DNA of 64,000 nt, from positions 13,016,501-13,080,500 of the forward strand of contig NC_132974.1 in assembly GCF_047496725.1 (NCBI RefSeq). The letters are read 5' to 3'. Positions 12,351 through 26,514 of this stretch are shown one piece after another. Position 1 is the first letter of the stretch. Each line of letters starts with the position of its first letter. The notes beneath the pieces are model-generated. The model was given only the letters and a program-made list of their open reading frames with translations, was not told where the DNA came from and did no database searches. Both the position numbers and the translations under genes were made by a program. Source of the stretch: Anoplolepis gracilipes. Taxonomy: Eukaryota; Arthropoda; Insecta; Hymenoptera; Formicidae.

Positions 12351-13330
12351 CTTAATTGAATCCTCGGAAATCCTTAAATTGATGTCGCTTTCTCCCTTGT
12401 AAGGATGTTTATCTAATCACCTTGAAAGGGACAAGCGAGTGCCTGTCAAGTAGGAGTTGAATTAACCGTTGTATGTACGTACTCAGAGTACGCGACACAC
12501 AAATTTCAAGGGGAATCAGGACAGTTCCTGACTTTTCGAAGTCACGTAATGTACATACGTACGTATACAACTCCTTGAACAGAGTGTCCGCTTGGTCAAG
12601 TCGTCGTCGCTTGATATGAGAAGAGACACACAGGCGTGCGTGCGTGCGTTCACGCGCGTGCGCGGACGCGTCGTATTCAGGTTAGAAGTGAAACTCGGGA
12701 CTCGGAGAAAATTCCGGTCGTTCGCCGCTTAACTGCCGTCGAGCGACTTTCGATTGCGTGCTTTGAAGCTCGTCTTCCGTTCGGTTAAGTCGGCCGGTCG
12801 GTCAGCGCGAGGCTCGTGGGTTTGTCGTCGCTCGCGTCCGATCACGTGGTCACGTAATGTCAACACGTGTTACCGTTCACGACCGAGCTCTCGCGAGCGA
12901 ATGCGTCTGCCGCGCGCTCACGCCGCGTCTTATGTCAGCGTGTTGGAGCTTTGGAATGACAGGGAGGGGGGGGGAGAGGGGAAAGCGGGAGAGGGAGCTG
13001 CAGGAGGCAAGAGAAGGGCAAGGTTCACGGCTGGGCTGGCGGAATATCTTGACGAATTTCTGTCCCGCCGATGCGTCTCGTATACACATTAGATTCACCG
13101 CTGAGTTTGCATGACAATCCGTGCGACTCTTTACTGTCAAATTCGTTAATAATTGAACCGGATATGTATGATAGACGACGATGACGCGCTAAGATTCGCT
13201 CGACTTCAATTGAATGGCCCACAAACACACTACACGCACGCACGCACGCACGCATGTAATATGCGCGCGCGTATTTCCGACGTTCTCCCGACGCGACGAC
13301 GGATTGATTAGACTGGATTAGCGGGTCATT
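12351..13330 (-). promoter_or_regulatory. CpG-rich upstream region of HMG-CoA synthase
   Basis: CpG-dense sequence in contrast to the AT-rich surroundings, with (GTGC)n near 12635 and (GCAC)n near 13240. An E-box CACGTG is at 12843-12848. A G-rich tract at 12962-12994 has five runs of three or more Gs and could form a quadruplex. The region probably holds the promoter and 5' UTR. No convincing 3' splice site precedes the start codon. No other gene is seen. Confidence 0.5.
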
Positions 13331-16300
13331 ATAGGTCGTGATGAATAATGTACAAATTCATGCTATCTTCCCACCACCATCATTCTAAATATTACGACAT
13401 TAGAAATAAAAAATTGTGTAAACATTTTTTTTTCTCAGAAAGTATCTTTCATAAATTAGGTTTTTTTTCTTATTTTTATTTATACACATATTTCTTTGCC
13501 ACATAATGTAAATAGTTAATTAATAAAATATTTCAAAATTTTCCCCCTTTTTATTATTTCGCATCAATAGATTTACTTGCATTTCTTCAAAGAAAAGGAT
13601 TCCTTAATATATATGTAGTGTCAATCGAAATTTTTTTTAACTACTTATTTAAAACAATTTATCACGAACAAAACAAGTAACTTTTAATATATTTTAATGT
13701 CATAATTCAGTGACTATAGAAAAAAGATCAATTTTTCGTCTATCAAGAAAAATGCTTTTTTTCATACAATGAATATCAAAATACAACATATGTTCCTAAA
13801 AGACGTCAAAAAAACTTAATAGCTCTTACCTCTCTTATCTTATCTTTTAAACATCTTTAAAATGGCTTTTGACATCTGTATTTGTACTAGGTATGATTTA
13901 TACATCGAAAGATTAAAGGATAAAATCTTTAATGAGTTTTTCGATGCATTTGATTTTTTCTACGAAGAAAATCTAGTTTGTTTTTAAAACAAATATATTA
14001 TATGCTTTATTTGTTCCTTCAGTAAGATAATAAATTTATTTTACAATGAGTCATATCGCAAAAATAAAGATTTAAAGTGACAAACAAAATTTAAACGGTA
14101 ACTTTTATTGGTCGCCGATAATTCGCTTATCACTCGCACTTGCCTACGGTTTATAGAAAACAATGTCATAACTTTAGCCAAAGGAAAAAAATTCGTAGAT
14201 AAAACTCTTTCTGATTTTTTTCCTAAAAATTACATAATGTTTTTTGGAATAAAATAAATAGTAATGTAATTCTTTGTAGAGAAATGCCTGCGTTTCTTTC
14301 TTTTTTTTTTTTTTTTTGGAATCGGATCTTCGGGATACAATGTAATACATAGCCATATATGATAATCCTGACTTCATTCCTTTTTGTAATTTAAAAAAAT
14401 TAGATTTTTAATAAGATCGATAACAAAACGCATTTCAAGCTCACGTTTCTTACAAAATCGTATTTGTATTCATATGTTCAGTCGATGGTAATAAATAAGA
14501 CATATGCGCACATAAATGCACATAGATGAGAATAAATACATATATGAACGTAATGTAGTCATTATTGTCATTGAAAAAGCAAATTCGATTACTTTTATAA
14601 TACAGCAGAAATGTACAAAAAATACAAAGTTAATATTGACTTCTTGTGAAAGACTACTTGAAAACTATATATTTATCAACCTTATCTATGCTGTTCAAAT
14701 TCTGAGTAGTTTTTATTGTGGGATCGTTAAACGGAAATATATTTGCAATGTATTAGATTTCAGAGTTTTTACAAAGCAATTGAGAATGAAAAAATAAAAC
14801 GTCGAATTGAAAGATGGTTAGACAAATGCGAATAAATTATAATTTAAATGAAAAAAAATTGTTTATACCAGAGCTTGAAATTCAACATCGAATATTAAGT
14901 TGGATCGGTTCAATCCATCGATCGAAATTTCTGATTTTTACTCAGAAATTTTGCAGCAAAACTATCGATAAAGATATATGTATTTTCAAAATTTATTTTT
15001 ACGTCTTGTTATAATTGAAATATATTACTTGACTGCAATAATTATTTTTCTTATTTCTTGCAAGTAAAATCCAATTGAACTTATTTAGCTAAAAATTGTA
15101 ACTGATAAAAAATAATTTTTATAATTAGCTAGATATGCAATGCATAAGATGCTTTGTGAATTGAAAAATTGTTCAATGTTAATATTTTCTCGGATAATAA
15201 ATGCAATTATGTAAACTGGAAAAATAACAAAACTGTAGCTTCTATTAATTTCAGTTTATAATTAGATAAATATATAATAGGATATTTAATGAGGCTTAAA
15301 TAATCATAAAGAAAATTAATAACTTAAAAAAAACATAAAAGACAAAATAACAAGTTGATTTGTATTCTAATATTAAAGAGATTGACGCGGAATTGAAAAT
15401 CGGGGGCACATCAATCTTTATTAATAAGAAAAAATATATTATAACCGTGTATTAGCTTTCTACAAAATATTGAAACCGTAGAAGTGAAGGGAATTCTACA
15501 ACAACGTAATTCTATTCGCATTGCGCGTCGATAATATCAACGAAGGTATTAACACATATAAATATTTTTGCAAGTCATATTATTTTTTACCTTGAAGAAA
15601 TGAGATAAGAAAAAATAATTATCGCTGTAAAACAATGAATTTTAAGTCTGACAAGACATAGAAATATATTTTATTTCAGTACAAAATTATTAATATAGTA
15701 CAAGTAGCTTTTAAATTTTAAACTAATATCAGAAAATGAGAGACAATCATAAATTATAATTATATATATTACATATTTATATTGTAATATTTCGATAAAT
15801 GCGAGTTGATAATTTTAATTTATTGAAAATATGTATCTATATCTAAATATGTATCTATCTTTATTGAGTTATTATATGTTTATTAGTTTTGCAATCAATG
15901 AATAAAACTATAATGTAATAATAGAAGTATAACCTTCGACTATTGTTCTCAATATATATTCTTTAAATATAATTTACATATTATATTAAAATTTTGTGTA
16001 AGCTCATTTTTTGAAAGTGATAGAATAAGAACAAGAATAAAATTTTGAGATTTGTTTTCTCTCTATCTCTCTCTCCCATCTATGTAAAAGTAAGATTCTC
16101 AAAAGCTAGTTTCGATAGAATTTTCCAAGTGTGTCTTAATTATAAAGATCTATAAAATAAAAATATAAAAAATTAAATGCATAGCTTGAATTTTTGCTAA
16201 ACGACATTGAAAAGATGCCGTTGAAAAAAACGTGCTGTCGAAAGAAATATTTAACAACATTGTTTAATGTTAGCAATTCAATTACGCTTCTTCATTTTTT

Positions 16301-16411
16301 CCTTATGTTTTTTACGTCTCTCTCGAGAGTGGACGAAGTCAGATGTGAAATGAATGGTAAATAATTACAGACCCAAAAAATTTCGCCAGTAAACAGGACA
16401 CATATGTGTGA

Positions 16412-16412
<1 letters not shown>

Positions 16413-16480
<68 letters not shown>

Positions 16481-16564
16481 CACACACACACAGGATATAT
16501 ATTTTGTGGGTACACACACACAGCTGAATACATGACCCACATATATATATATATATATATATAT
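16413..16564. repeat. (TA)n / (CA)n compound microsatellite
   Basis: Alternating TA from 16413 to about 16477 runs into (CA)n to 16492. A second TA run is at 16541-16564, with short CA runs between. Its length and purity explain spurious Tyr-Ile open frames. Confidence 0.95.
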
Positions 16565-16943
16565 ACGTACTTGTGCGTATATCCATGTGTTGAGAACGGA
16601 ATGTAAATAAATATTTAATACTTCACGAATGCTTTCCCACTTTCCGTTATACACGTCGTTCCTTCTCGGCGTGGCTTTCGTTAAAAGCGCATGTGTTGAG
16701 AAATAGTAAAAGCAGGCCGGAAGAAGAAATTCCTAGAATACATTCCTTCTATGACGCGAATTATACAAGTCTCTTGGACTCTCGCTATCGATAAAAAGTT
16801 TTCGTAATTCGTATATAATCTCGACATTTTTATCATATTTAATATAAAACTTTTAATCTTATCTAACGTCTAAAACGCGAAAATATATCAATTACGTAAA
16901 ATTTAATATTTTTTGATAATAATTTGACTCGCCAGTGATGAAA

Positions 16944-17318
16944 ATTAATGAGGAAGATAGCAATTAATCGACCAAACTGGCAAATATGCTTGTAAGATTT
17001 TATTCGGTGTTCAATGTACAACAATGTTTCGACCTTCAGTTTAAATCTTTATCAAGTCTTAAAATTATCACGATACCCGTTAGGAATAAATTCAAACGTC
17101 ATATTTGCACACGTCAGATATTAGACTCTAAAATATAGTCTAATATCTAATGTGTAAATGTGACGTTCGAATTTATTTCTAACGAGTATCGTGATAATTT
17201 TAAGACTTGATAAAGATCTAAACTGAAGGTCGAAACATTGTTGTACATCGAACACCGAATAAAATCTTACAAGCATATTTGCCAGTTTGGTCGATTAATT
17301 GCTATCTTCCTTATTAAT
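16944..17318. repeat. Long foldback element
   Basis: An inverted repeat of two arms of about 183 bases (16944-17127 and 17137-17318) around a 9-base loop. The arms differ at only a few positions. Outer ends pair ATTAATGAGGAAGATAGC with GCTATCTTCCTTATTAAT. Inner ends pair AGATATTAGACT with AGTCTAATATCT. No open frame is present, and it lies in gene-free sequence. It is consistent with a non-autonomous foldback transposable element. Confidence 0.85.
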
Positions 17319-20300
17319 ATTTTTTTTTATTACTTTTATTATAACTTTGCGTTATAAGATTATATGTATATCAATAACGAAATTATAAAAAAATATACAG
17401 TTTTAAACTATTTGTCGCGATTGACAATATATATAAGTACTCTTACTTTTAATTGTATATATTCATGTTTAAAATTAAAAGGTAATATAATTTGAACAAT
17501 TAAGTATTATAGATAATACTTTTACCGGCGAAAATATCGAGCGACAAATTATTCGCAGAACGTGCCACTGTTATTATGTATTTTTATGTAGGCATAAAAT
17601 TGCTTTATTGAATAAGAGGCACAGAGTTCAATCTATTGGACTTTGCTCGCAATGACAGACACGTATTTAACAATTACTTACAATGGTTGGAGATTTTTAT
17701 CTTGTATCGGCGAGTGTCTTCTTCGCGTTTACTGCGGCAGGAAGGCTCAAAGTTCTAAAAAAAAAGATCTTGACTCTTCCATAAAGATTGATTGTCAAAT
17801 TATCGTCCGGCTGCGTGAAATTAAGGAGGAGTAGACTCGAATGGAAGAGCGAAACAGACACGTGGAATCACTCGACGTTTTCTTTTTTTTTTTGTTATGG
17901 TTTTATATATAATTTACTGGATACATACTCTTTCTAAAGTGTTTGTCGCGATACAATAGTGAGTCATTATTACATCTACAATTAGCGGCGGCAGCTTTCG
18001 TTTTCATCTGGCACGGCAAAATATATAATTTATTTTGTTTATCTATTTCCTCGCGCGCGCCAGCCTCTTTCTCTCTTTCTCACTCCTTCTCATCGTTCCC
18101 CTCTCTCTCTCTCTCTTTCTTTCTTTTCGTCTTTCATTTTCGGAACTAACGTAATCACATCAATTATCGCGTACAAAGTAGTCATTTTACAATAATTCTA
18201 TGAGTAACCGCGTTACAAGCATCGTTAAGAAATATATGTAATTATCGATAACATCGCTTGGCCATCTGGCCTTCAGATATGGCCCTAAGTAACATCCTTC
18301 GTTCCGGCTCGATATCATCTTCGGCTGCAAAGGCGGAACGATCAGGATTATCGCGCGATAATTAAGTACAATCGACTGCCTCGATTCGCGCACAAAGCGT
18401 GCGAAGCAATTCCAAAAGCATTCTAGATTCCAGGAAAATTTCGTCGCTCAATTTATATTCGTGAAATAAATTGAAACAATGTTAATCACTATAATTGATT
18501 AATATCGATGTTCAACATCACAATCATTAGAATACAAAATTTCGAGCTGAAAAATTTTAATAATTTTGTTAAAAGTACATTTGATATATTCGTAAATTAC
18601 TTTTTAAATAAATCATATTTAAAGAATGCCTTTCTTCGATTCCTGGATATCTACAGCCCTGGATCTCCTTGTATTCTCATTATAAATGTGGCTCCGTCTC
18701 GCCTTTCTTACTTTCGATCATTCGATACTTATACCATCGAGAGATCAATTGGCCATATCTCGAATTGGCGAGCCTATTTTAGAAAAATGCGTAGAAAATA
18801 GGAATGTAACGCACGCGCGCGTTTTTCATCCCCGTGAGATGAAGAAAACGGGGGGAGGGGGGGGGGAAATGTGCAAAATAAAATAAAATCATACTTGGGT
18901 AGAAATTAATAGAGATAGGTAATCGTCAAATGACAATTTTTACTGGCCTCTGCGTTTCTTCGAGATCTGTTCCTTTTAGCCATTTCTTCTTCTGTTCTAC
19001 TTTCTGTATTTAACGCGAGATGAATTCACAACATTTCACAAGGAGAGACAGAAATCTCTAGAAAGAGTACAATTAAAAAGGAACAAATCTCTTTTCCATG
19101 AGATCGAATAATGGAATAAATTACGTGACATCAAAATAGGCGAATTCGCCAGACCCAACGTCTGGCTATTAATAAAACAAACTCGAATACATTTGGAAAT
19201 ACCCGTCGGAGGGTTAAATGCGAGCATTGTGATCCCTTGAACCCTTCAAACGCGTTGAAGTCTTCCCGCTGAAGAATACCTCGTGTGCTTCACCTCGCGG
19301 TGACGGAAGAGACCGCTCGCTACAGTGTTAAAAAATTCTCATTCCCTCGCTCGTCTTGGCACAGAAGTAACTTAATTTATAACTTAGCTCCTAAACATAT
19401 CGATGTGAACAAATTCTAGACAGCGCGCGTCTCCGAATATGTAAATTTGAGGCTGTATTTTGATTACAATCATTTATTATCGTACATCACTTATTTTATC
19501 GTAGTAAATGGAAACCTCAAAAAGTATCGTAATTTAAATTCATACACATATATATTTGTTTAATCTTTTACTTCTTTAATACAATGTTATTGTACGAAAA
19601 TTAAAACTCTCTGAAAAGAAAAGAAAAATTTGGCCACGATTGTAATAATTTTCTTTCATCCCGTCAACGATTTTTCATCAGAGACGGAAGTAGTGTTTTT
19701 CGCGTACGTACAATCATACAGAAAGCACTGTTCCGGAAATACCTCGGCGCTTATAATGAGGAACTCAGAATTAATTTTACGCTGTAGTGATCTTTAAACG
19801 CGGTAAAAAACCGAGCTCCGAGTAATATTTTTCATTTTCGTTTGATTTAAACATAGAAAAAAGGAGAGGACGCACTGTCTCGAATCATGGTATCTATAAC
19901 ACACCTAGAATTACTATATTTATACAGTGATCCGTTCTTATCATATATAATCGATTCGTCGCGTTTGTCGCGGCGTTTTACGCGTACATATACATGAATT
20001 AGACTTACGCTTACGTTTTCTCTCGCTAGAGATTTATACATAAATATATATATTTATATGTATATAATATATGGCCGCTGCTTTGTGCAATATCATGTTC
20101 AGCCTCCCTCTGCGACATTATTGTGCTAGTCGGGCGAATATCACACTCTTCCTTCCTCGTATTTTACTACCGTATTCAAAATCGAGAGATTGAATTGAGT
20201 TAAGAACGCGAGAATCGAAAATCAACGTGACCTATAATTGTATAATTTCATATAAAGTTACAAAAGTACGATATTTTTATCTCAATGATTTGTCTTAAGA

Positions 20301-21120
20301 AGCCAATTTTTCTTAATCTCTATTTGAAATTGTTTAATTTACAGTAAATTTTTACCTAGTCAATATTTAAGCAAACGTCATAATTTTTCAACCACTCAAA
20401 TTTCCATATATTTCTACCTTTTAAATTAAAATTCTATTAAAGATTATTGAAAATCAATTCAAGAGAATGTTATCTGTGGATGTTTTATTTGTTATTGAAC
20501 GCGAAAAAACTTTCAGATTTTTGCTTGATACTTAAAACGAAAGAAAAATGATAGAATATAAAGACATAATAAAATCTAGAACATTCTTTGATTTTATATC
20601 ATATATCAAATTAAATTATAATTTTATCATGATTGTGGTAAATTATCACATAGACTAAATAATCTAAAATCGTCAAAATAATCAAAATATTAATCACATG
20701 ATGATAATAATTGAAATTAGTAATTAATTGATATTTACAGATCAGAGAGACCGATTTAATCATTTCGAAGAAGGATGCATTCGTGCGTAGTGTTCTCATT
20801 TCTATTTCAAGATATGAAAAGGTCAATTGCTTTCAAGATATTGATATGACGAGTTGTCCATAAACTCTATCCGGTCGCACACTGACGCACAATGTAATCG
20901 CGATTGACGGAGGACGGCGAACATGACGTTCTCGTGTTACGCAGAAAGATACATAGGTTTAAACGGAGCTAAGGACACTCACGCTGAGGAAAGTACGAAA
21001 GTTACGTTCTCCGAAAGATCTACGTCTACATGATTTTTTTTTTTTCCTTTTGTACAGTTGTAAGCAAATGATGATCGCGAATGAACACCAATGAGCGTGA
21101 AAGGAGGATTATACATCCTT

Positions 21121-22080
21121 TTTATTATTCTCTTTCCTTCAAACACGTACACACATGCGCACACATACACACACGCTCTTTCTCTATTTTCTTCTTGAAT
21201 ACTAGTGGGAAGCGCGAAAAAGCATAGGCAGACACACCTTTTCGTCGTGGAGAACGTTCTTTCCCTTTCTCTTTTTTTTTTGTCCGTAGATTTCCACGAA
21301 GTATATACTACGAACAACGAAATGAAATAGACATCTCGCCGATGCAGGACATCCTGTGTAAATCTAAGTACACTCCAGCATCATCTTCCTCGACGAGAAT
21401 ATCTCCTCTGGATATTTAATATTATATAGTGCGCACAGCTGATCGGTGATCAGTCAAATTTGCATTTAGAATTCTTGGATCGGCAAATTTTTGTATGAAC
21501 AGAAACTGGCATCGTGGGTCTTCAAGTTCCGCAGGTTAATGACTCTCTACAGGAATTTGCTTCAGACATTCTTCTTCAATCATCGAAATTTTTCTTCTTA
21601 TATAAACTTCTTATTCTGGATATCTCTCGAAACGCTGAAGACGCTGCTTTCGTAGATCCTTGGATAAAAGTAGACTTTTTAGTAGACTTTCTCGATTTCA
21701 CAGAATGTCGGCTTCGAAATTCTAAGTAGATTGGCCAATCCTTGTTGAATCGGGAACCATTTCTCGTCTTCGCGAAATCCTAGTTTTACGAGCTCTGATT
21801 TTTAAATCCACAGATCCAAGCCTCTTGCACAGGCAAGTCCCTTGCAAATTCAGCCGACAGCTATTCTTCCGATTTTAGTGTCCGTTAAACACCGATGACG
21901 AGTAACACCAGACTTTTGCAAAATAGCCGACCCTTATCGATCTATATCTCGCGCGAATCGAGTTTATCGCTGATCGGATCTACCTAAATCGTCATCAGTT
22001 CGATCATTTTCATCGTTGCCGGAAGTACGACCGGGTCTCGGTCCTGCCCGCTCCCTTTCTCTCTTTCATTTATAGATCGA
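21121..22080 (-). other. Candidate 3' UTR of peanut
   Basis: Sequence following the peanut stop codon (22081-22083), up to a minus-strand AATAAA whose complement TTTATT is at 21121-21126. No coding features are seen. The boundary rests on this hexamer alone. Confidence 0.3.
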
Positions 22081-22129
22081 TTAAAAGAGGCCCTTCTTCT
22101 TGCTCTTCTTATCTTTACCGTCGACAGTC
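22081..22129 (-). other. pnut: peanut terminal exon 9 (canonical C-terminus)
   Basis: Fifteen residues and a stop codon behind an acceptor (CTTTCAG on the minus strand at 22130-22136). It encodes ETVDGKDKKSKKKGLF with the split Glu, near-identical in character to the Lys-rich C-terminus of fly Pnut. It lies 5.7 kb downstream of exon 8 and is too short to be found by frame length alone. Confidence 0.9.
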
Positions 22130-23721
22130 CTGAAAGGAGAATTTCCATATCAAGCACCCGAACTATCGCTTGCGTCGCTAATAATGAGAGATCATCCGAG
22201 AATCATCGAACGTTTATATCCGAGTTGCACATCGCGTGTCAGTAAATTATACCGGGTGTTTGACGACGAAAAGATGATAACGAACGGAAATGATCCTGTT
22301 GAAGTGCGGAGCGGATCTTTGTTAAAATTTTCGCTCTTTACCTTTGATTATCAGCTTCGTTTACGATGTCAAAGTTACATTACGTAAGATTAGTTAATAG
22401 TAATTTAAATTATAATAACATTGTAATAAAAATAGATGTAAAATGCATATACAGTATAAAATAAATAAATACATACTTGACTGACGCGAGATACTACCCG
22501 AGGTCTCTTGTAAACACCCAAGACTTTTTTTTAATCTATTTACGCATATCTCTATTTTTAGAAAAACAGCTGGATAAAAAAATCTAATGTATCTTATGCA
22601 AAATAATCTTCTTGCGAGTACAAAATCTATCCATGCGAAAACCATGCTTCGAACCCATCCATTACACACGCGACCAAAGAGCAACATGCTAATATCACGT
22701 GTGTCACCAGAATTATGCGCTTATATTTTTTACAATCTTTATATTACGTCAGCAGTGGATAAAACATTAATTTTTTTTTTCGTAGATGTAAAATTACCTG
22801 TATACTTTAAGATATTTGCACTTTTCAACATTTATGCAATATTACAGATACATATGCATATCGACGACGCACGTCAGCATATCGGCATTTTAACGAGAAC
22901 ACACCTACGTTAACGCGGAAAAAAAAAATAGAAAAGAAGAAAATGCGTAATCATAAATCTACTTGATAACGTTTATCACAAGCGATTATTCATATCAGTT
23001 ATTTTAAAAGTTTAATTCGATCCTCGGAGCAATTTTACAAACGTTTCCAAGAATTTGTTAAATGAGAGGCTGACAATTAGAATTATGAAAAGCAGCTTTA
23101 AAAGTGACAATATGCGACGACGAAAACAACGTAAAACATTATATTTAACAAACAATAAAAAGCGACGAGGCAAAACTATGTCCATTTTTTGCGGGCTTTT
23201 ACATTTTAATGACATATTTATGCGTTTGATTTTCTTTTTCAGAGCCTTCCCTCCCGCGACATAATTATCTTTCCCCTCGTCGCGAACGCTTTAAATACGA
23301 AGATAAGCTACAAAAAAATCGCAGTGAGGTAAGTTAGTAATTGTTTTAGGTAAGCATTGCGTTTATTTGCGAAAAAAAAGATTATCAATCATGAAATTAA
23401 CAATGTATAATCATTTGTTTGTGAGTAATAATTAGTAATAGGCGGTTATATATCCTCTACCAAGCTGTCTCTATTATTTTTCTTTGTTTTAATCCTCCGT
23501 AAAATTCGGGGAAATCTCTCTCATCGGAATGAAATCGGGTGGATCATGCGAGCAATTTGACGATGAATACTGATTTCTATCAGTTATCAAGCAGTAGAAT
23601 AAAAAGAAACGAATGCGCGAGTCGAACAGGGGGATAAGATCGACAGCTTGCTCAGAGTTTTACAAACTGGCTTGATTTGACAGATCGCGCCCAACTTGTA
23701 TACAAAGTGGCCATATTCGAA

Positions 23722-23752
<31 letters not shown>

Positions 23753-25613
23753 TGATTCGATCCTTTACCACACAACTATTACAAGCGTTATTTATTATGA
23801 CGAGCGAGATAGGAACAAACTTGTATCGTTACAAATTTTCTCGCGAATTTTTCTCAACGAAAAAAAATGTAAAATATATTAAAAAAAAAAAAAAAAGAGG
23901 AACTTTTTATAGAGCTCTTCTTACGCAATTACCTGTATATTTTCACTATGCGTTCTTGGTGACGAGATGAGGCTTACCTCTGACATTTTGTGAGACAAAT
24001 ACGAGGTAAAATAAAGAACGGCACACAGAAATGCGTACAGATTTGCCCGACAGAAAATGATAAAGCGTTCTCGCTAACACCAACGCACGGAAAACGTTAA
24101 CAACGTCACAAACGGACTTTAAATCGATACGAAAACATAGTTGAAAAAAATGAGTCTAATTAATGTCAATTATAGACTTACAATGTATCATCGATGGAAG
24201 GAAGCGGGGGTAAATTATGGCACGCGATGCGGTAAAGGATCGAAGTGTGCGTATGTATGTATTTATGTTGGTGTGTGTGTGTGTTATTTGTATGTAAAAT
24301 GTATATCCTGGGCGAGTATACAAAAAAAAAAAAAAAAAAAAAAAACGTCGCCGCTACGTGAGAATAATTCTATGTCTTTTTACGCCCCCGTTACATGTAA
24401 TCTAAAAGTTTATCAAAGTCCGTGCCAAAAATACATTGCAAAATGTACATATCGCTAAATATACGCTTAGTATAATTCATCGTGTTCTATCTCTACGGAT
24501 GTTACCGATATTATGTAATTTACCGTAACGTGAAATTCCACGAGTTTGTTTTGTACCTAATGGACACGTTACGGCGTGAAGAAAATGTACGATAATCGCG
24601 AATGTACGGATAAACAAGCGTGCTTTGAGAATTGCGCTTGAAATATATAACTTTGTCGCGAGACACGTAAATTTGCAGCGAAGGAATTTGCGCGCTCATT
24701 AAAATGGGATGTCCTGGATTAAAATATCCCGGGGATAATCGACTAAAACGTATATCATCGTGGGACAAAATCGAGATAGAATTTATCTCGGCGAGACGAG
24801 CGTTAGAAACCGAAGCTTTTTAATTTTGACATCAAAGTCGTCCGGACTTGCGGAACAATTTCTTTTCTTCAATCGAGTCGCTTTTAATCAAACATCACCT
24901 GACAAGAGATTTAAATCTCCGTTAAAAGCAAGGATCGCGTCGGATTAATTGCAATTTTCTTGTTATTAATTTCTAAATAATAATTAAAGCGATACTCCAG
25001 GTCTCGAGTGTAACTCAAGACAAACGGTTGCTTAAACAATGATAGTAAGGATAAAAAAATATTCGCAATCTCAACTTTGTCCGACTTATACAGCTGTCTC
25101 ATCGATTCCCCTATTTTTTCTTCTCTATCTTCCTCGGCTTTGATTCTTATTGAGCATATGTCGCAGTATTTTAACAATGTTGGCTATCATTACACTAAAG
25201 GTTATCATGTGAAAGCGCGAAATGAACGCGAGAAACGATCGAGTATAAAATAACAAACAGATTTGCCGGATTAATTGGTTTACGAAATCGCGCGATATCT
25301 GTACGATAAATGCGTGGTTTTAGTTAGAAATATATATATATATATAGTCGCTTTGGATATGTGCCGAACAAGCGTACGCACACGCGTGTCGGGATGAGTA
25401 AGTGCCGCCTATCACGCATTTGATTCTCGGCACCGATGTAACGTGGACGTTTAGGATCAATTTGATCAGGTTTCGTTATTTTAAATGTAAAAATTGTTAC
25501 GCGCCCGCTAAAATAATTGATTCGGTGGGTTTCGTGCAATCTACTATGCAAATTTGTAGTTCTGAACGAGAAATACAAATAAAACTGCCCTTTGGTAACA
25601 TATTGGAGTGCGC

Positions 25614-25644
<31 letters not shown>

Positions 25645-26483
25645 CAGACTTCTATCTCTATCGTTGATGAGACAAATATTAATTTTAAAGTAACGTAGTT
25701 GACGTATTAACATCGTTTAGATAGACGGTACTTACTCTTCCCAGGTCTGACAAAACTTAATTTCTCAACCCTTATTCGGGCAATCGTGGGAAGTCGCATA
25801 TGTTTGTATCGATTTATATTTCTATTTTTTGAGACTTATCTGATTTTCTCTAAACTACCATTTTGATTGCCTTCGAGACTATAGACTAAAATATTACGAT
25901 TTTTCTTCTTGCAGATCCGACGAGATCTTTATCGAGTAATTTTATCACTTACAAAGGAAACAAAAAAAAAACCTAATAATAATAATTGCAACACCGGATA
26001 AGGGTTGAGCGCGGGAAGAGGAGTCGCGACAGATTCTGAAAGCGAGTCTCGCAAGCGCATTCGAGAGCGGTTTCTGGGAGAGATTCGGTCGTTACTAGGG
26101 ATGCTCAGGATGCTGTATGACAAGCTGTATCTGTGCGGGGCTGTCTTGAGGTGATTTGAAACTCGTGTGACGGCGAAGGAGGCTGCTTATCCCTCGGGAA
26201 CCCCTCAACGTACCCCCGCCGCCGCCAGATCCCTCGGAGGACATCGATCCCGTCCTAGATCAGGACACCCCGATATGGTATACACACAAGAGAGACAAAC
26301 AAACCAAGGGTTTCTTTCTCTTACTCTTTTTCTTTTCTTTTCTTTTGCAAATCCGAACGCAAGCAATCGAACGTAATAAAAATATCGCGCACGCGATCTT
26401 GCGTACACACGCGGTTGGATCAATAAGTGTACATTAAATCCTGGAGAACCGCCGACGTTCCTTGCACAAGCGAGCTTCCCATA

Positions 26484-26514
<31 letters not shown>

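Larger units (their letters stand above)
13331..21120. other. Gene-free intergenic region
   Basis: About 7.8 kb of AT-rich sequence between the HMG-CoA synthase promoter and the 3' end of the peanut gene. Open frames are short and low in complexity. It contains one foldback element and (TA)n/(CA)n microsatellites, listed separately, plus a G-rich tract near 18849-18865. I see no exon with both good splice sites and protein-like composition. Confidence 0.5.

Noticed and set aside
11085..12402. Several frames on the plus strand and in other minus frames across HMG-CoA synthase
   Set aside because: Shadows of a GC-rich coding exon, without family signatures.
16292..16654. Tyr-Ile-rich frames
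   Set aside because: Translation of the (TA)n/(CA)n microsatellite.
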